Position numbers and translations under genes: made by a program. From Sphingobium sp. AP50 (GTDB taxonomy: Bacteria > Pseudomonadota > Alphaproteobacteria > Sphingomonadales > Sphingomonadaceae), in the NCBI RefSeq assembly GCF_900109095.1, contig NZ_FNYZ01000014.1, positions 99,985 to 163,984 of the forward strand: DNA of 64,000 nucleotides, in the 5' to 3' direction. This document shows, one piece after another, positions 37,487-45,656 of the stretch. The notes beneath the pieces are model-generated. The model saw nothing but the letters and a program-made list of their open reading frames with translations. It was not told the DNA's origin and did no database searches. Numbering within the stretch: position 1 is the stretch's first letter; each line of letters begins with the position of its first letter.

Positions 37487-38554
37487 GTGCAACAGCTTCC
37501 CAAATCTATCATTCTGTCGCGTCCATCTCGGAGCCAGCGCGGTCCGTTAAATGCGGGACGCGTGTGCGAAACGTGCGGGTGGGGAAATGGGCGTATTAGT
37601 GTGCCGTCGCTTGGCGGATCGGAATTCTCCGAAGCGAGCCGTCTTGTGACGTGCCCGTCCATTCGCGCTGCTCCCCGCAATCCCGTGCTGGCTCAGGGTT
37701 TCTCACAACCTGAGGGACCAGTTTCGCTTGGCAATGGTACGTTCGCGCTGGTGGAGATGGGCGAGGAACGCGCTTGCGTGACCCTGCTGCATAACGAGAT
37801 TGCACAGCGGATATATGCAAACGCGGGAGGCCGCCCGACAGGGCTCGCGCTTGATGGCGATGGCCACCTTTGGGTTGCAGGCGGCCCTGGCAATTCTCTG
37901 GTGCGCATCGATTGCCTGGGGCGCGAGCTGTTGCGGGTCACGGGCTACCGCGACCATCCGTTCCTGTTTCCCAACGATCTTGCTTTCGGACCAAATGGGC
38001 TGCTCTACATGACCGATTCCGGCATGCAGCCAGAAGCGTTCATCACCGGACTCGCAATTCGATCTGATTTCGCTACCGCTGCATACCGGGGTTGCGTTTA
38101 CGAGATCGATCCCGCCACCGGTGTGGTCCTACGCTGCCTTGCGAACGACTTACGCTTCGCCAACGGCATCGCCTTCGATGCTGCCGGCGCAATGTATGTG
38201 AATGAGACGCTGACCGGACGAATCCTCCGTCAAGAACTGGACGGTGCACTTGAGCTGTTCGCTCAGGTCAGCGCTGAAAACAGCGGCATGACATTCTCTG
38301 GCCCGGATGGAATGGCATTCGACCTGGATGGACGGCTTTACTGCGCGATTTATGGCGAGGGCCGGGTCGCGGTGATCGGCGGGGATGGAACGCTTCTTCC
38401 GTCGCTGCAGACCAACGGTCATCTGCCGACTAATGTCGCGTTCTGTCCGTCCGATCACGCCTTGCTCGTTACCGAGGTCGAACACGGCGCGATCGAAATT
38501 CTGACTGTTCCGGCAATGGGCATCCCCCTTCATCAACCGCCGATCACGCGCTGA
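37487..38554 (+). CDS. SMP-30/gluconolactonase-like beta-propeller
   Basis: Up to 355 residues. The domain begins near residue 70 (AQGFSQPEGPVSLGNGTFALVEM) and continues with GLALDGDGHLWVAGGPGNSLVRID, FPNDLAFGPNGLLYMTDSG, FANGIAFDAAGAMYVNET and GPDGMAFDLDGRLYCAIYG, all typical blades with the Glu/Asn/Asp metal ligands of the family. It hydrolyses sugar or other lactones. The first 35-40 residues are not conserved-looking and the true start may be a GTG near 37600. It stands alone; no shared operator in front. Confidence 0.82.
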   Translation: MQQLPKSIILSRPSRSQRGPLNAGRVCETCGWGNGRISVPSLGGSEFSEASRLVTCPSIRAAPRNPVLAQGFSQPEGPVSLGNGTFALVEMGEERACVTLLHNEIAQRIYANAGGRPTGLALDGDGHLWVAGGPGNSLVRIDCLGRELLRVTGYRDHPFLFPNDLAFGPNGLLYMTDSGMQPEAFITGLAIRSDFATAAYRGCVYEIDPATGVVLRCLANDLRFANGIAFDAAGAMYVNETLTGRILRQELDGALELFAQVSAENSGMTFSGPDGMAFDLDGRLYCAIYGEGRVAVIGGDGTLLPSLQTNGHLPTNVAFCPSDHALLVTEVEHGAIEILTVPAMGIPLHQPPITR

Positions 38555-38616
38555 TGACCATCCTCAAGCCTTTCGTCGCGGTCATCCATTTTGGATCGGC
38601 CGCACCGGCGCCTCGC

Positions 38617-38988
38617 CTAAGCGGAGAGCGCCTCCTCGACCAGGTCTATCAGAACCTCACCGTCGAAGGGTTTGCGAAGAAATGCGTGCACGCCAGCCGC
38701 ATTGGCTTCGGCACTTACCCTTTCATCCACGAATGCAGAGATAAGGATGATCGGTATCGGGTCACTCGATGCTTTGACTTTTTGGGCCAGCCGGATACCG
38801 CTCATTCCGCCCGGCATTTGTACGTCGCTGATGATGCAGGCGCTTTCCGCTGCCACAGCGGAGGACAGATAGGCTTCCGCACTGCTGAACGTCGAGACGC
38901 GATAACCCAGACTTCGTACCAGCCCATCCAGAGAGACTCGCAGCCCCTCGTCATCATCCACGATTGCAATGAGAGGCTGCAGCGCCAA
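38617..38988 (-). CDS. Single-domain response regulator (receiver only)
   Basis: 123 residues, REC only: IVDDDEGLR, phospho-acceptor Asp in IISDVQMPGGM, LISAF, RKPFDGE. Paralogue of the receiver at 17391-17762. It sits just downstream of the FixJ-type gene on the same strand (108 bases apart) but has its own operator copy, so it is probably transcribed separately. It could compete for phosphate from the PAS kinases. Confidence 0.92.
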   Translation of the reverse strand: MALQPLIAIVDDDEGLRVSLDGLVRSLGYRVSTFSSAEAYLSSAVAAESACIISDVQMPGGMSGIRLAQKVKASSDPIPIILISAFVDERVSAEANAAGVHAFLRKPFDGEVLIDLVEEALSA

Positions 38989-39065
38989 TCGATCTATCCT
39001 TGCATTGCCGCCCGCCTGTTACGGCCGGCGGTGTCTTGTTGCCCCACATCCAGGCATCTGGGAAT

Positions 39066-39078
39066 CATACGCACGGAT
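39066..39078 (-). promoter_or_regulatory. TAC-N4-GTA-like operator copy before receiver gene
   Basis: In gene orientation ATCCGTGCGTATG, centred about 84 bases before the receiver start at 38988 and located between it and the fixJ-like stop. Confidence 0.6.
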
Positions 39079-39096
39079 GACGGAACCGCCCGGGGT

Positions 39097-39735
39097 TCAG
39101 CGATCGAGGTTGAGCGTGTTGATCATGCGGATGAAGTCGGCGAGCGTTTTGGCGCCGAGCTTGCGCATCGCATTGCCGCGATGGATCTTGACCGTGATCT
39201 CGCTCAGTCCCAGGTCATAAGCGATCTGCTTGTTCATTTTGCCGGTAGCGACCCGCGACATGACCTCGCGTTCCCGCGAACTCAGGCCCTCGGCCCGTTC
39301 ACGCAGCTCCTCGTCCTGCCGGCGCTCTTCACGTTCCGAGGCATCGCGTGCCAAGGCCGAGGCTACAGCGTCAAGCATATCCTGCTCCCGAAAAGGCTTG
39401 GGCAGGAAATCGACCGCCCCAGCCTTCATGCCGCGCACCGTCATGGGAATGTCGCCATGTCCAGTCATCAGGATGATCGGCATGGTGATACCCGCCGACG
39501 AGAGTTTCTCCTGAAAATCGAGGCCGCTCAACCCTGGCAAACGGATGTCGAGGACGAGGCAGCCAGCGGTCTTCGCCGCGCCCGACTCCATGAACTCGGT
39601 GGCGGATCCAAACTGGCGCGTCGTGTAACCCACCGAACGAAACAGCGCGTCCAGCCCCTCTCTCAATCCCGCATCGTCGTCGACGATGTAGACGATCGGG
39701 CTCGGCGTGTCCGTTTTGATTTCAGGCATTGGCAT
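39097..39735 (-). CDS. FixJ/NarL-type response regulator
   Basis: 212 residues. The receiver domain has IVDDDAGLREGLDAL, phospho-acceptor Asp in LVLDIRLPGLSG, MTGHGDIPMTVRGMKAGA and LPKPF. The last 65 residues are a LuxR-type helix-turn-helix: LSSREREVMSRVATGKMNKQ then IAYDLGLSEITVKIHRGNAM. It is divergent from the PAS kinase at 39788 with 52 bases between, the classic FixLJ-like layout. It is the only complete DNA-binding response regulator in the window and therefore the prime candidate for binding the TAC-N4-GTA sites. One copy lies in its own promoter. Confidence 0.95.
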   Translation of the reverse strand: MPMPEIKTDTPSPIVYIVDDDAGLREGLDALFRSVGYTTRQFGSATEFMESGAAKTAGCLVLDIRLPGLSGLDFQEKLSSAGITMPIILMTGHGDIPMTVRGMKAGAVDFLPKPFREQDMLDAVASALARDASEREERRQDEELRERAEGLSSREREVMSRVATGKMNKQIAYDLGLSEITVKIHRGNAMRKLGAKTLADFIRMINTLNLDR

Positions 39736-39780
39736 AACAACAGTAAACTGACGGCAGCGTTACCGCTCGTCAACGGGACC

Positions 39781-39793
39781 TATACGCATGGAT
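39781..39793 (-). promoter_or_regulatory. TAC-N4-GTA-like operator in the fixJ/PAS-kinase divergent region
   Basis: In fixJ orientation ATCCATGCGTATA, centred about 52 bases before the fixJ-like start. It also covers the start codon of the divergent PAS kinase, so binding could activate one gene and block the other. Confidence 0.5.
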
Positions 39794-41371
39794 GATGGCG
39801 TTGCTAAACCGATTGTCTATGATTATGTGCGGCATACTACCGACGCCATTCCCGCACTGATCTCTTTTTTTGACGCAGATCATGTGTGTCGATACGCTAA
39901 CGATCACCACTTGATCTGGTATGGACGTGCGCCAGAAGATCTGGTTGGTCTTCATATGAGCGAATTTCTTGGCGGTGAGGCCTATTCAACTCGTATTCCG
40001 TATCTTGAACGCGTCAAAATTGGTCAGTCGGTTTCTTTTGAGGCTCGAGTTCCTCATCGCCAGGATGGTTGGCGCGACGCCGCTATTCGCTACGTGCCGC
40101 GCATGGGGGTCGACGGGTTCGAAGGATTTCATACCCTCGTTTTCGACCTGAGCCGCGAACAGCAGCGCTACCACAGCGTGTTCGATGGAACCGCTGTGGG
40201 ATTCTGGGAAATTGACCTCAGCAACCTGCGCACTCTCATCGCAGAGCTCGAGGCAACCGTACCCGACCTCGTGCGCCATTTGCGAACAGATTTGAGCGTG
40301 GTTCGCCGGGGCCTCAATGCAACCCCGGTGCTCGACCTCAACGAAAAAGCGTGTTCGATGTTCGGCTTGGCGCGCAGTACCGTGATTGGCCGATCGCTCG
40401 GCGATTGGGTTCCCGACGCCGGACTCGATGCCTGGAATCGTAATCTGCTCGCCTATCTCGCAGGCGAGGAAAGTTACGAGACGGAGACAGTCATGCGTCG
40501 CGAGGACGGCGCGCTCATTGACATTCTTTTGAGTTGCGCCTTTCCGAAAAACCCGTCTGAACAGGTCATTGTCGTCGTCGGCCTCGTTGATATCAGCGAG
40601 CGAGTCGGAAAGGAAAAGGCTCTCGCTCGCGCGCAGGCCGATCTCGCACATGCCGGCCGCGTGGCAATGCTGGGAGAACTTATGGCTTCCATCGCGCATG
40701 AGGTTAATCAACCCCTTGCTGCGATCGTTGCCAATAGCAACGCCGCACGCCGTTGGCTTGCTCGCACGGAGCCCGACATCGTCGAGGCGAAGGCCGCGAT
40801 CCAGCGGATCATGAATGAAGCGACACGGGCGTCCGAGATTATCACACGAACGCGGCGCATGGCCATGAAGGGCAGTGGGACCAGAACCGAGTTCGACGTG
40901 AACGCAATGATCGAAGAGACGCTCGACATCACCCGGCGCCAGACCGCGGCTCTTGGCGCGCAGACCAGCGTCGCGCTCGTCCGCGACCTCCCCTTGATCG
41001 TCGCCGACCGCATCCAACTCCAGCAGGTCTTGATCAATCTGATCGTCAATGCTGCCCAAGCAATGGCAAATCAGCCGGAGGGTACGCGCGACATCATGGT
41101 CAGCTCCAGTTGCGGCGAGGAGGGCTTCCACTTCGAGGTTTCCGACACAGGTCCCGGCCTCGGCGCGGACGCCGACCGCGTCTTTGAGGCCTTTTTTACG
41201 ACGAAGAGCGACGGAATGGGAATGGGTCTGTCGGTCGCAAAAAGTATCATCGAGGCGCATGCCGGCACAATTACCGCGGCCCCGAGACCGGATCGCGGCG
41301 TGCGCTTTTGCATCACGATGCCGATCGGATCACGATCCGTGATGGCGGAAAACGGCATCAACGCTGCCTAA
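39788..41371 (+). CDS. PAS-domain sensor histidine kinase (FixL-like layout)
   Basis: 527 residues, no membrane segments. Two PAS-type regions (about 12-125 and 180-275, the latter with VVVVGLVDISERVGKEKALARAQ as exit helix), then HisKA with His304 in SIAHEVNQPLAAI and HATPase with NLIVNAAQAM, DTGPGLG, GMGMGLSVAKS. Cytoplasmic sensor; a haem-binding His cannot be confirmed. It is divergent from the FixJ-type gene, its probable partner. It is paralogous to the truncated kinase at the left window edge. Its ATG lies inside an operator copy; a later start is possible but would cut into the first PAS domain. Confidence 0.94.
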   Translation: MDDGVAKPIVYDYVRHTTDAIPALISFFDADHVCRYANDHHLIWYGRAPEDLVGLHMSEFLGGEAYSTRIPYLERVKIGQSVSFEARVPHRQDGWRDAAIRYVPRMGVDGFEGFHTLVFDLSREQQRYHSVFDGTAVGFWEIDLSNLRTLIAELEATVPDLVRHLRTDLSVVRRGLNATPVLDLNEKACSMFGLARSTVIGRSLGDWVPDAGLDAWNRNLLAYLAGEESYETETVMRREDGALIDILLSCAFPKNPSEQVIVVVGLVDISERVGKEKALARAQADLAHAGRVAMLGELMASIAHEVNQPLAAIVANSNAARRWLARTEPDIVEAKAAIQRIMNEATRASEIITRTRRMAMKGSGTRTEFDVNAMIEETLDITRRQTAALGAQTSVALVRDLPLIVADRIQLQQVLINLIVNAAQAMANQPEGTRDIMVSSSCGEEGFHFEVSDTGPGLGADADRVFEAFFTTKSDGMGMGLSVAKSIIEAHAGTITAAPRPDRGVRFCITMPIGSRSVMAENGINAA

Positions 41372-41375
41372 AACG

Positions 41376-41391
41376 CGGTCAGCGTTGACCG
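41376..41391. terminator. Small hairpin between convergent kinase and monooxygenase genes
   Basis: CGGTCA at 41376-41381 pairs with TGACCG at 41386-41391 over a 4-base loop. It lies right between two convergent stop codons and could serve both directions. Confidence 0.4.
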
Positions 41392-42519
41392 TCAACCAGC
41401 CAAGCGTAACGATGCCCCGATTTCGCGACTGCGCATAACCAGCCACTGCGCGGAAGCGAGACGATCACGCTCAAACGCGCGCAATGCCTCCCCGATCGTG
41501 CCCGCAGCACCGAGAGCGGTGGCCAACGCGACCGCATCACCGGCGGCTTTTGACGTGCCCATCCCGACATGAGGCCGAGCAAGCGCCCCCGCATCGCCCA
41601 GAAGAACGACGCGCCCTGCGACCAGACGGCGAGGCAGATAATCGAATATTCCCTGTATCCAGGGCCGGTGCTCGGATTGCGTGATCTCCGCGAATTGAGG
41701 CGGCAGAAGGGCTGCTGCATCACGGCGAAATTCCTCGACACGCTCTTCGGACATGCTGCCGGGAGGCAGCGAATATTCAAACCGATGGCCATCTGCCGTC
41801 GTGAAAAGCGAAGTCAGTTCGCGCGCAGACGCCGGTCTGTACCAACCCCAGCTATACCGACGCCGACCGGGTTCGATCTCGCCGGCACCACCTGGGACCA
41901 TATATCCGATCGACTGAATACCCGGCCAGCTGAAGGCGACCAGCGCATTACGCATCGACGACAGGCCTTGGGGGAGCTGCTGTTCCGGCAGCAGGATGCG
42001 CCAGGCGGCATAGCCTGCATAATCATTGGCAAAATGATCAGGGTCGACCAGCTGCCGCACGACTGATGCCACGCCGTCTGCGCCGATCACCAAATCGGCC
42101 CGCTCCTGCTCGCCGTCTTTGAACACTACCGCAGCGCCATCCTCGAGATGCTCGACGCGGACCACATGGCGGCCCTGCACATATTGATTGTCGGAAAGCT
42201 TGGCGCGGGCCGTCCGATAGAGCAAATCCCAGGAGAAGCGTGACCCGGATGCAGGTTGGTCAGCGACCACACCGCCCTGCTGGTCGAGCATGACTTGTCG
42301 GTCCGAGAGCACGCTCAAACGGCTCACATTGCTACAGCCGATCTTGTGGATCGCGTCGAACAGCTCGCGGCCGCCCGTCAGTCCAGCTCCACGCCCCGAC
42401 AGATCGGCACCTGAGCGCTCATAGATCCGGACATCCATCCCCTGGCGATCAAGCAGGATTGCCGCGAAAAGACCGGCAATCGAGCCACCGACGATCCGGA
42501 TACGGAGCGGCCTCACCAT
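41392..42519 (-). CDS. FAD-dependent aromatic monooxygenase
   Basis: 375 residues. Group A flavoprotein hydroxylase motifs: RIVGGSIAGLFAAILL with DVRIYERS (FAD), ADLVIGADGVASVVRQ (DG fingerprint), RVVLLGDAGALARPHVGMG (GD motif). The sequence is closest in feel to 2,6-dihydroxypyridine hydroxylase or UbiH-like enzymes that hydroxylate phenolic or heteroaromatic rings with NAD(P)H and oxygen. The substrate is unknown. It could act downstream of the N-heterocycle-oxidising IorAB-type enzyme, but nothing links them beyond the shared region. Confidence 0.88.
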   Translation of the reverse strand: MVRPLRIRIVGGSIAGLFAAILLDRQGMDVRIYERSGADLSGRGAGLTGGRELFDAIHKIGCSNVSRLSVLSDRQVMLDQQGGVVADQPASGSRFSWDLLYRTARAKLSDNQYVQGRHVVRVEHLEDGAAVVFKDGEQERADLVIGADGVASVVRQLVDPDHFANDYAGYAAWRILLPEQQLPQGLSSMRNALVAFSWPGIQSIGYMVPGGAGEIEPGRRRYSWGWYRPASARELTSLFTTADGHRFEYSLPPGSMSEERVEEFRRDAAALLPPQFAEITQSEHRPWIQGIFDYLPRRLVAGRVVLLGDAGALARPHVGMGTSKAAGDAVALATALGAAGTIGEALRAFERDRLASAQWLVMRSREIGASLRLAG

Positions 42520-42662
42520 TGCTCGACCAAGCCCACCGTCCCTGTATCCGTCGCGCTGCGACGGGCACCGTGGGCGCGGCAGAATTGGCCGATCCGCCTG
42601 GAGAGATCGGTGTAGATGAGCTGCGAGCTCGCCACGACGAACGTCAATTCCTCAGGCGACAT
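42513..42662 (-). CDS. Possible small protein upstream of the monooxygenase
   Basis: 49 residues starting MSPEELTFVVASSQLIYTDL, overlapping the monooxygenase start by 7 bases. No recognised family and no clear ribosome site. The overlap and reasonable composition argue for a real small gene; an in-frame start at 42731 would give 72 residues. Confidence 0.35.
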   Translation of the reverse strand: MSPEELTFVVASSQLIYTDLSRRIGQFCRAHGARRSATDTGTVGLVEQW

Positions 42663-42717
42663 GCGCAGTGTGATCGGAAGAACTGCCCAGGCGGTCTGCC
42701 GAGCGCGGTGAGCGAAC

Positions 42718-42933
42718 CTATGCACGGCCATGCCCTCCTTTGCGCGCTTCCGATCGTGGGGCGGTCACGGAGACGAGGGTGACAGTGACCATCGCACTGA
42801 TGATGACCGTCCAGACCGGGTCCTCGACGATACGATACGCCAGGAGCCCGGAGAACAATGCGACGCCCAGCACGATGGCGATGACGCTCGCCGAGGGTCC
42901 ATATTTAGCCACTTGATCGCACAGCGTCCGCAT
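42718..42933 (-). CDS. Small membrane protein
   Basis: 71 residues from MRTLCDQVAKYGPSASVIAI. Two hydrophobic segments (VIAIVLGVALFSGLLAY and VWTVIISAMVTVTLVSV) around a short polar turn, with a basic tail. I recognise no family. An operator copy lies about 88 bases upstream, the same distance as for its neighbour genes, which supports its being real and regulated. Confidence 0.6.
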   Translation of the reverse strand: MRTLCDQVAKYGPSASVIAIVLGVALFSGLLAYRIVEDPVWTVIISAMVTVTLVSVTAPRSEARKGGHGRA

Positions 42934-43014
42934 GGGTCTGCCTCCGATTTTGCCGATGGAGACAAGATCGCAGCGCAGACCGGAAAGAGAAATCGTACCT
43001 GCAGGCGCAGGCGC

Positions 43015-43028
43015 CATACACAGGTATG
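43015..43028 (-). promoter_or_regulatory. TAC-N4-GTA operator copy before small membrane protein
   Basis: CATACACAGGTATG, a near-palindrome centred about 88 bases before the start at 42933. It may also drive the monooxygenase gene further on. Confidence 0.55.
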
Positions 43029-43082
43029 GAACCAAGCACCTGAGAATGAGCCTCACCGCTGCAGCGGTTAGGCTTCGCGCTC

Positions 43083-44273
43083 TCACCGCAGGGCACCCTC
43101 TTGGCCGGGGTGCACTGCCTTCCACTGCATGGCCCGCTCAATCCTGTGCGCGATGCTGGGATGATCATAGAACAGCGTCTCCTCAAGCGCAGACGGTCTG
43201 CTTGCCCGGAAGTCGACCGTTCGCAGAAGACTGCGAGCCGCGCCGCTCGGCTCGTTCGCGAGCGATAAACCGAACATGTCGGCATCGTTTTCGACCGCCC
43301 GCTGGGCTGTGACGATGATTGGCGACGTCAGCAGCATGAAGGTTACCAACGCCATATGTAGCGCCGGCGCACCCGCCGGGTCGCCAATCGAGAGATCCGG
43401 CCGTCCCGCCAGCCGCGCAATGTAAGGGAAAGTGCGATCGACCGCCCACAAGCCGCATGTTCCCAGAAACGCAACCACAAGCGCGAGGATCATCAGGTGG
43501 TGATGGACATAGTGACCGATCTCGTGGGCGACGACAGCGCGCACCTCGGCGAGGTCCGCGCCACTCCGCAACATCTCATCGCTCAGCTCGATCGTGGCAA
43601 AGCCCGGTCCGCCCACCACGGTGGCTGTGTAACGGTTTGTCTGGCTCGCGCTGTTCGAGACGACAATGCGATCTGACGGAATGCCGGCATCCCGCGCAAG
43701 GGCAACCACTGCTGTACGAACCGGTCCAGCCGGCACCGGCTTCGCGGTGTTGAACAAGGATCCGAACGCGACCGGACCAACGACGATACCGACGAAGGCA
43801 AAGACGACCACGACAAGGCTCGACCAGCGCCACCAGCGCCGCCCAGATCGGCGGATGAGCGCATAAACGGGGGTGGCGAGCAGGCCCAGAAAAAGGGCTG
43901 CGAACAAAGCGACGATCGCACCTTGCGCGATCCAGGGGACGAGAGGCTGGCTCGAGAGCCCGTAGCTGATCTCGCGCGCCCATTCCGCGTAGATTGCCCA
44001 CGGCAGCAGGATCACCCAGTTCGCGAGCAAGAAGACCGATACGCAGCAGAAAGCGGCCAGCTTCGGCCGCAGTCGCGTGCGCTGGACGCCGTCGCGTACC
44101 CGCTCGAGCAGTCTCATTCGCAGTATGAGCCAGTCGGCCAATATTTTCAGAAGGAGGGCCCATAGCAGGATCCAGTGCGCTCCTTGTGTATAGGCGATCG
44201 CACGTGCTTCCCGACCGGGATCGATCGAGCGCAAATATTCTGCGGTCGCGGCTGCGGCCTCAAACCCGGTCAC
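43083..44273 (-). CDS. M48-family zinc metallopeptidase (Ste24-like)
   Basis: 396 residues from a GTG at 44273 giving MTGFEAAAATAEYLRSIDPG, a start typical of alphaproteobacterial M48 proteins and preceded by GGAGCAG. The frame runs open to 44522, but that would cover both promoters. Several membrane segments (LLWALLLKILADWLIL and others) and the catalytic VAHEIGHYVHHH with the HExxH zinc site near residue 260; downstream ENDADMFGLSLA supplies the third ligand. It is a membrane protease related to CAAX protease Ste24 and probably serves in membrane-protein quality control. Divergent from moaA with two shared operators between. Confidence 0.9.
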   Translation of the reverse strand: MTGFEAAAATAEYLRSIDPGREARAIAYTQGAHWILLWALLLKILADWLILRMRLLERVRDGVQRTRLRPKLAAFCCVSVFLLANWVILLPWAIYAEWAREISYGLSSQPLVPWIAQGAIVALFAALFLGLLATPVYALIRRSGRRWWRWSSLVVVVFAFVGIVVGPVAFGSLFNTAKPVPAGPVRTAVVALARDAGIPSDRIVVSNSASQTNRYTATVVGGPGFATIELSDEMLRSGADLAEVRAVVAHEIGHYVHHHLMILALVVAFLGTCGLWAVDRTFPYIARLAGRPDLSIGDPAGAPALHMALVTFMLLTSPIIVTAQRAVENDADMFGLSLANEPSGAARSLLRTVDFRASRPSALEETLFYDHPSIAHRIERAMQWKAVHPGQEGALR

Positions 44274-44354
44274 TGGAATTCTGCTCCATAAAAAGAAGCG
44301 ACGACGCGGCCGTCGCGGCAGCTTGTCTTCCCACTCATCGCGTCGCGGTGGGAT

Positions 44355-44367
44355 TATACGCGGGTAT
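44355..44367 (-). promoter_or_regulatory. TAC-N4-GTA operator copy before M48 peptidase gene
   Basis: In gene orientation ATACCCGCGTATA, identical to the iorAB site, centred about 88 bases before the GTG start. Confidence 0.7.
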
Positions 44368-44399
44368 GGCCGCCTCGCCGCGCTGGCCTCGGATCGCGC

Positions 44400-44412
44400 A
44401 TACGTGCGTATA
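44400..44412 (+). promoter_or_regulatory. TAC-N4-GTA operator copy before moaA
   Basis: ATACGTGCGTATA in moaA orientation, centred about 80 bases before the start. With the neighbouring site 44 bases away it forms a divergent pair like that at 3800-3888. Confidence 0.7.
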
Positions 44413-44485
44413 ATAGCTGCCGCGCAGCACGACGCCCACGGTGTAGTATCGCCGGATAACTGCCATAGCAGGCAACTTGAAAACG

Positions 44486-45541
44486 ATGGGGACCCACGCG
44501 CCAATGACGGACAGCGCTGCAAGCGAGCAGACTATGGCTCCGCAGCCAGCGTCAGCCCTCGCCGATGGTTTCGGACGGCGCATCACCTATCTGCGCCTAT
44601 CAGTCACAGATCGATGCGACCTGCGCTGTCGATACTGCATGTCCGAGACCATGCGCTTCCTTCCCCGCGCAGACCTCCTTAGCGTCGAGGAAATGGCGCT
44701 TATCAGCGAGCGGCTCATAGCACGCGGCGTCCGCCGCATCAGGCTGACCGGTGGAGAGCCACTGACACGGCGCGGCCTGCCGGACCTCGCGCATCGGCTT
44801 GGCTACCTTTTAGCCACTTCACCGCTCGAAGAGGTCACGCTCACCACTAACGGCACACGGCTCGCGCAGCATGCAGCCCTGCTTGCGGACGTGGGCGTCC
44901 GCCGGATCAATGTCAGTCTCGACACGCGAGATGCAGCGCTGTTCCGTCACATCACGCGCACGGGCGATCTCGGCCATGTCCTGGACGGGATCGAGGCTGC
45001 GCGGACAAACGGTATTCGGATCAAGATCAACATGGTCGCCCTTGCGGGTCTCAACGACCAGGAATTCGGGACGATGCTGCGTTGGTGTGGCGACGAAGGG
45101 CACGATCTCACGCTGATAGAGACGATGCCTCTTGGCGTCGTCGAGGAAGATCGAACAGACCGGTATCTTTCGCTGGAGACAGTGCGCGCCGACCTTGAAG
45201 GCTCGTTCGCGCTGCGTCCAAGCACTCATCGAACAGGTGGGCCAGCGCGCTATTTCGAGCTTGCCGGCACCAGCACCCGCCTCGGTCTCATTACGCCGAT
45301 GAGCGGGAATTTTTGCGAGGGCTGCAACCGCATTCGGCTCACCGCAGACGGGCAGCTCACGATGTGCCTTGGTCATGAAGACTATGTTGACCTAAAAACA
45401 GCCTATCGTGATGGCGGCATGGCCGGCCTCGACGCGGGGTTGGATGAGGCATTGCGCGCCAAACCCCCTCGCCACCTGTTCGAGATTGGACGAGGCATCG
45501 CTCCCTCCACCGCGCGTCACATGAGCGCGACTGGCGGGTGA
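44486..45541 (+). CDS. moaA: GTP 3',8-cyclase, molybdopterin biosynthesis
   Basis: 351 residues. Radical-SAM 4Fe-4S site RCDLRCRYCM near residue 50, LTGGEPLTRRGLP, TTNGTRL, NVSLDT, and the second cluster site FCEGCNRIRLTADGQLTMCLGHED near the C-terminus. The protein ends in ATGG, and the terminal Gly-Gly is functionally important in the family. It converts GTP to the first pterin intermediate together with MoaC, which is not in the window. Start at 44486 or 44504. It precedes moeA by about 100 bases. Confidence 0.96.
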   Translation: MGTHAPMTDSAASEQTMAPQPASALADGFGRRITYLRLSVTDRCDLRCRYCMSETMRFLPRADLLSVEEMALISERLIARGVRRIRLTGGEPLTRRGLPDLAHRLGYLLATSPLEEVTLTTNGTRLAQHAALLADVGVRRINVSLDTRDAALFRHITRTGDLGHVLDGIEAARTNGIRIKINMVALAGLNDQEFGTMLRWCGDEGHDLTLIETMPLGVVEEDRTDRYLSLETVRADLEGSFALRPSTHRTGGPARYFELAGTSTRLGLITPMSGNFCEGCNRIRLTADGQLTMCLGHEDYVDLKTAYRDGGMAGLDAGLDEALRAKPPRHLFEIGRGIAPSTARHMSATGG

Positions 45542-45656
45542 TGCTGTCTGCACGGTGGCCAATCATCCTCGCGGATAGCTGGTGAGTGCCACTCGCTCCC
45601 CGTACGTTCGCATCAATGCCAGACCATGATCCGATTTCGCGCGAATGGGACGCGCC

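Noticed and set aside
38554..39795. 413-residue open frame on the plus strand
   Set aside because: Antisense to the receiver and FixJ-type genes; no recognisable domain.
39986..41260. 424-residue open frame on the minus strand
   Set aside because: Antisense shadow of the PAS kinase, which has all kinase boxes.
44274..44522. N-terminal extension of the M48 peptidase
   Set aside because: It would span both divergent operators and moaA start; the family start fits the GTG at 44273 with GGAGCAG before it.
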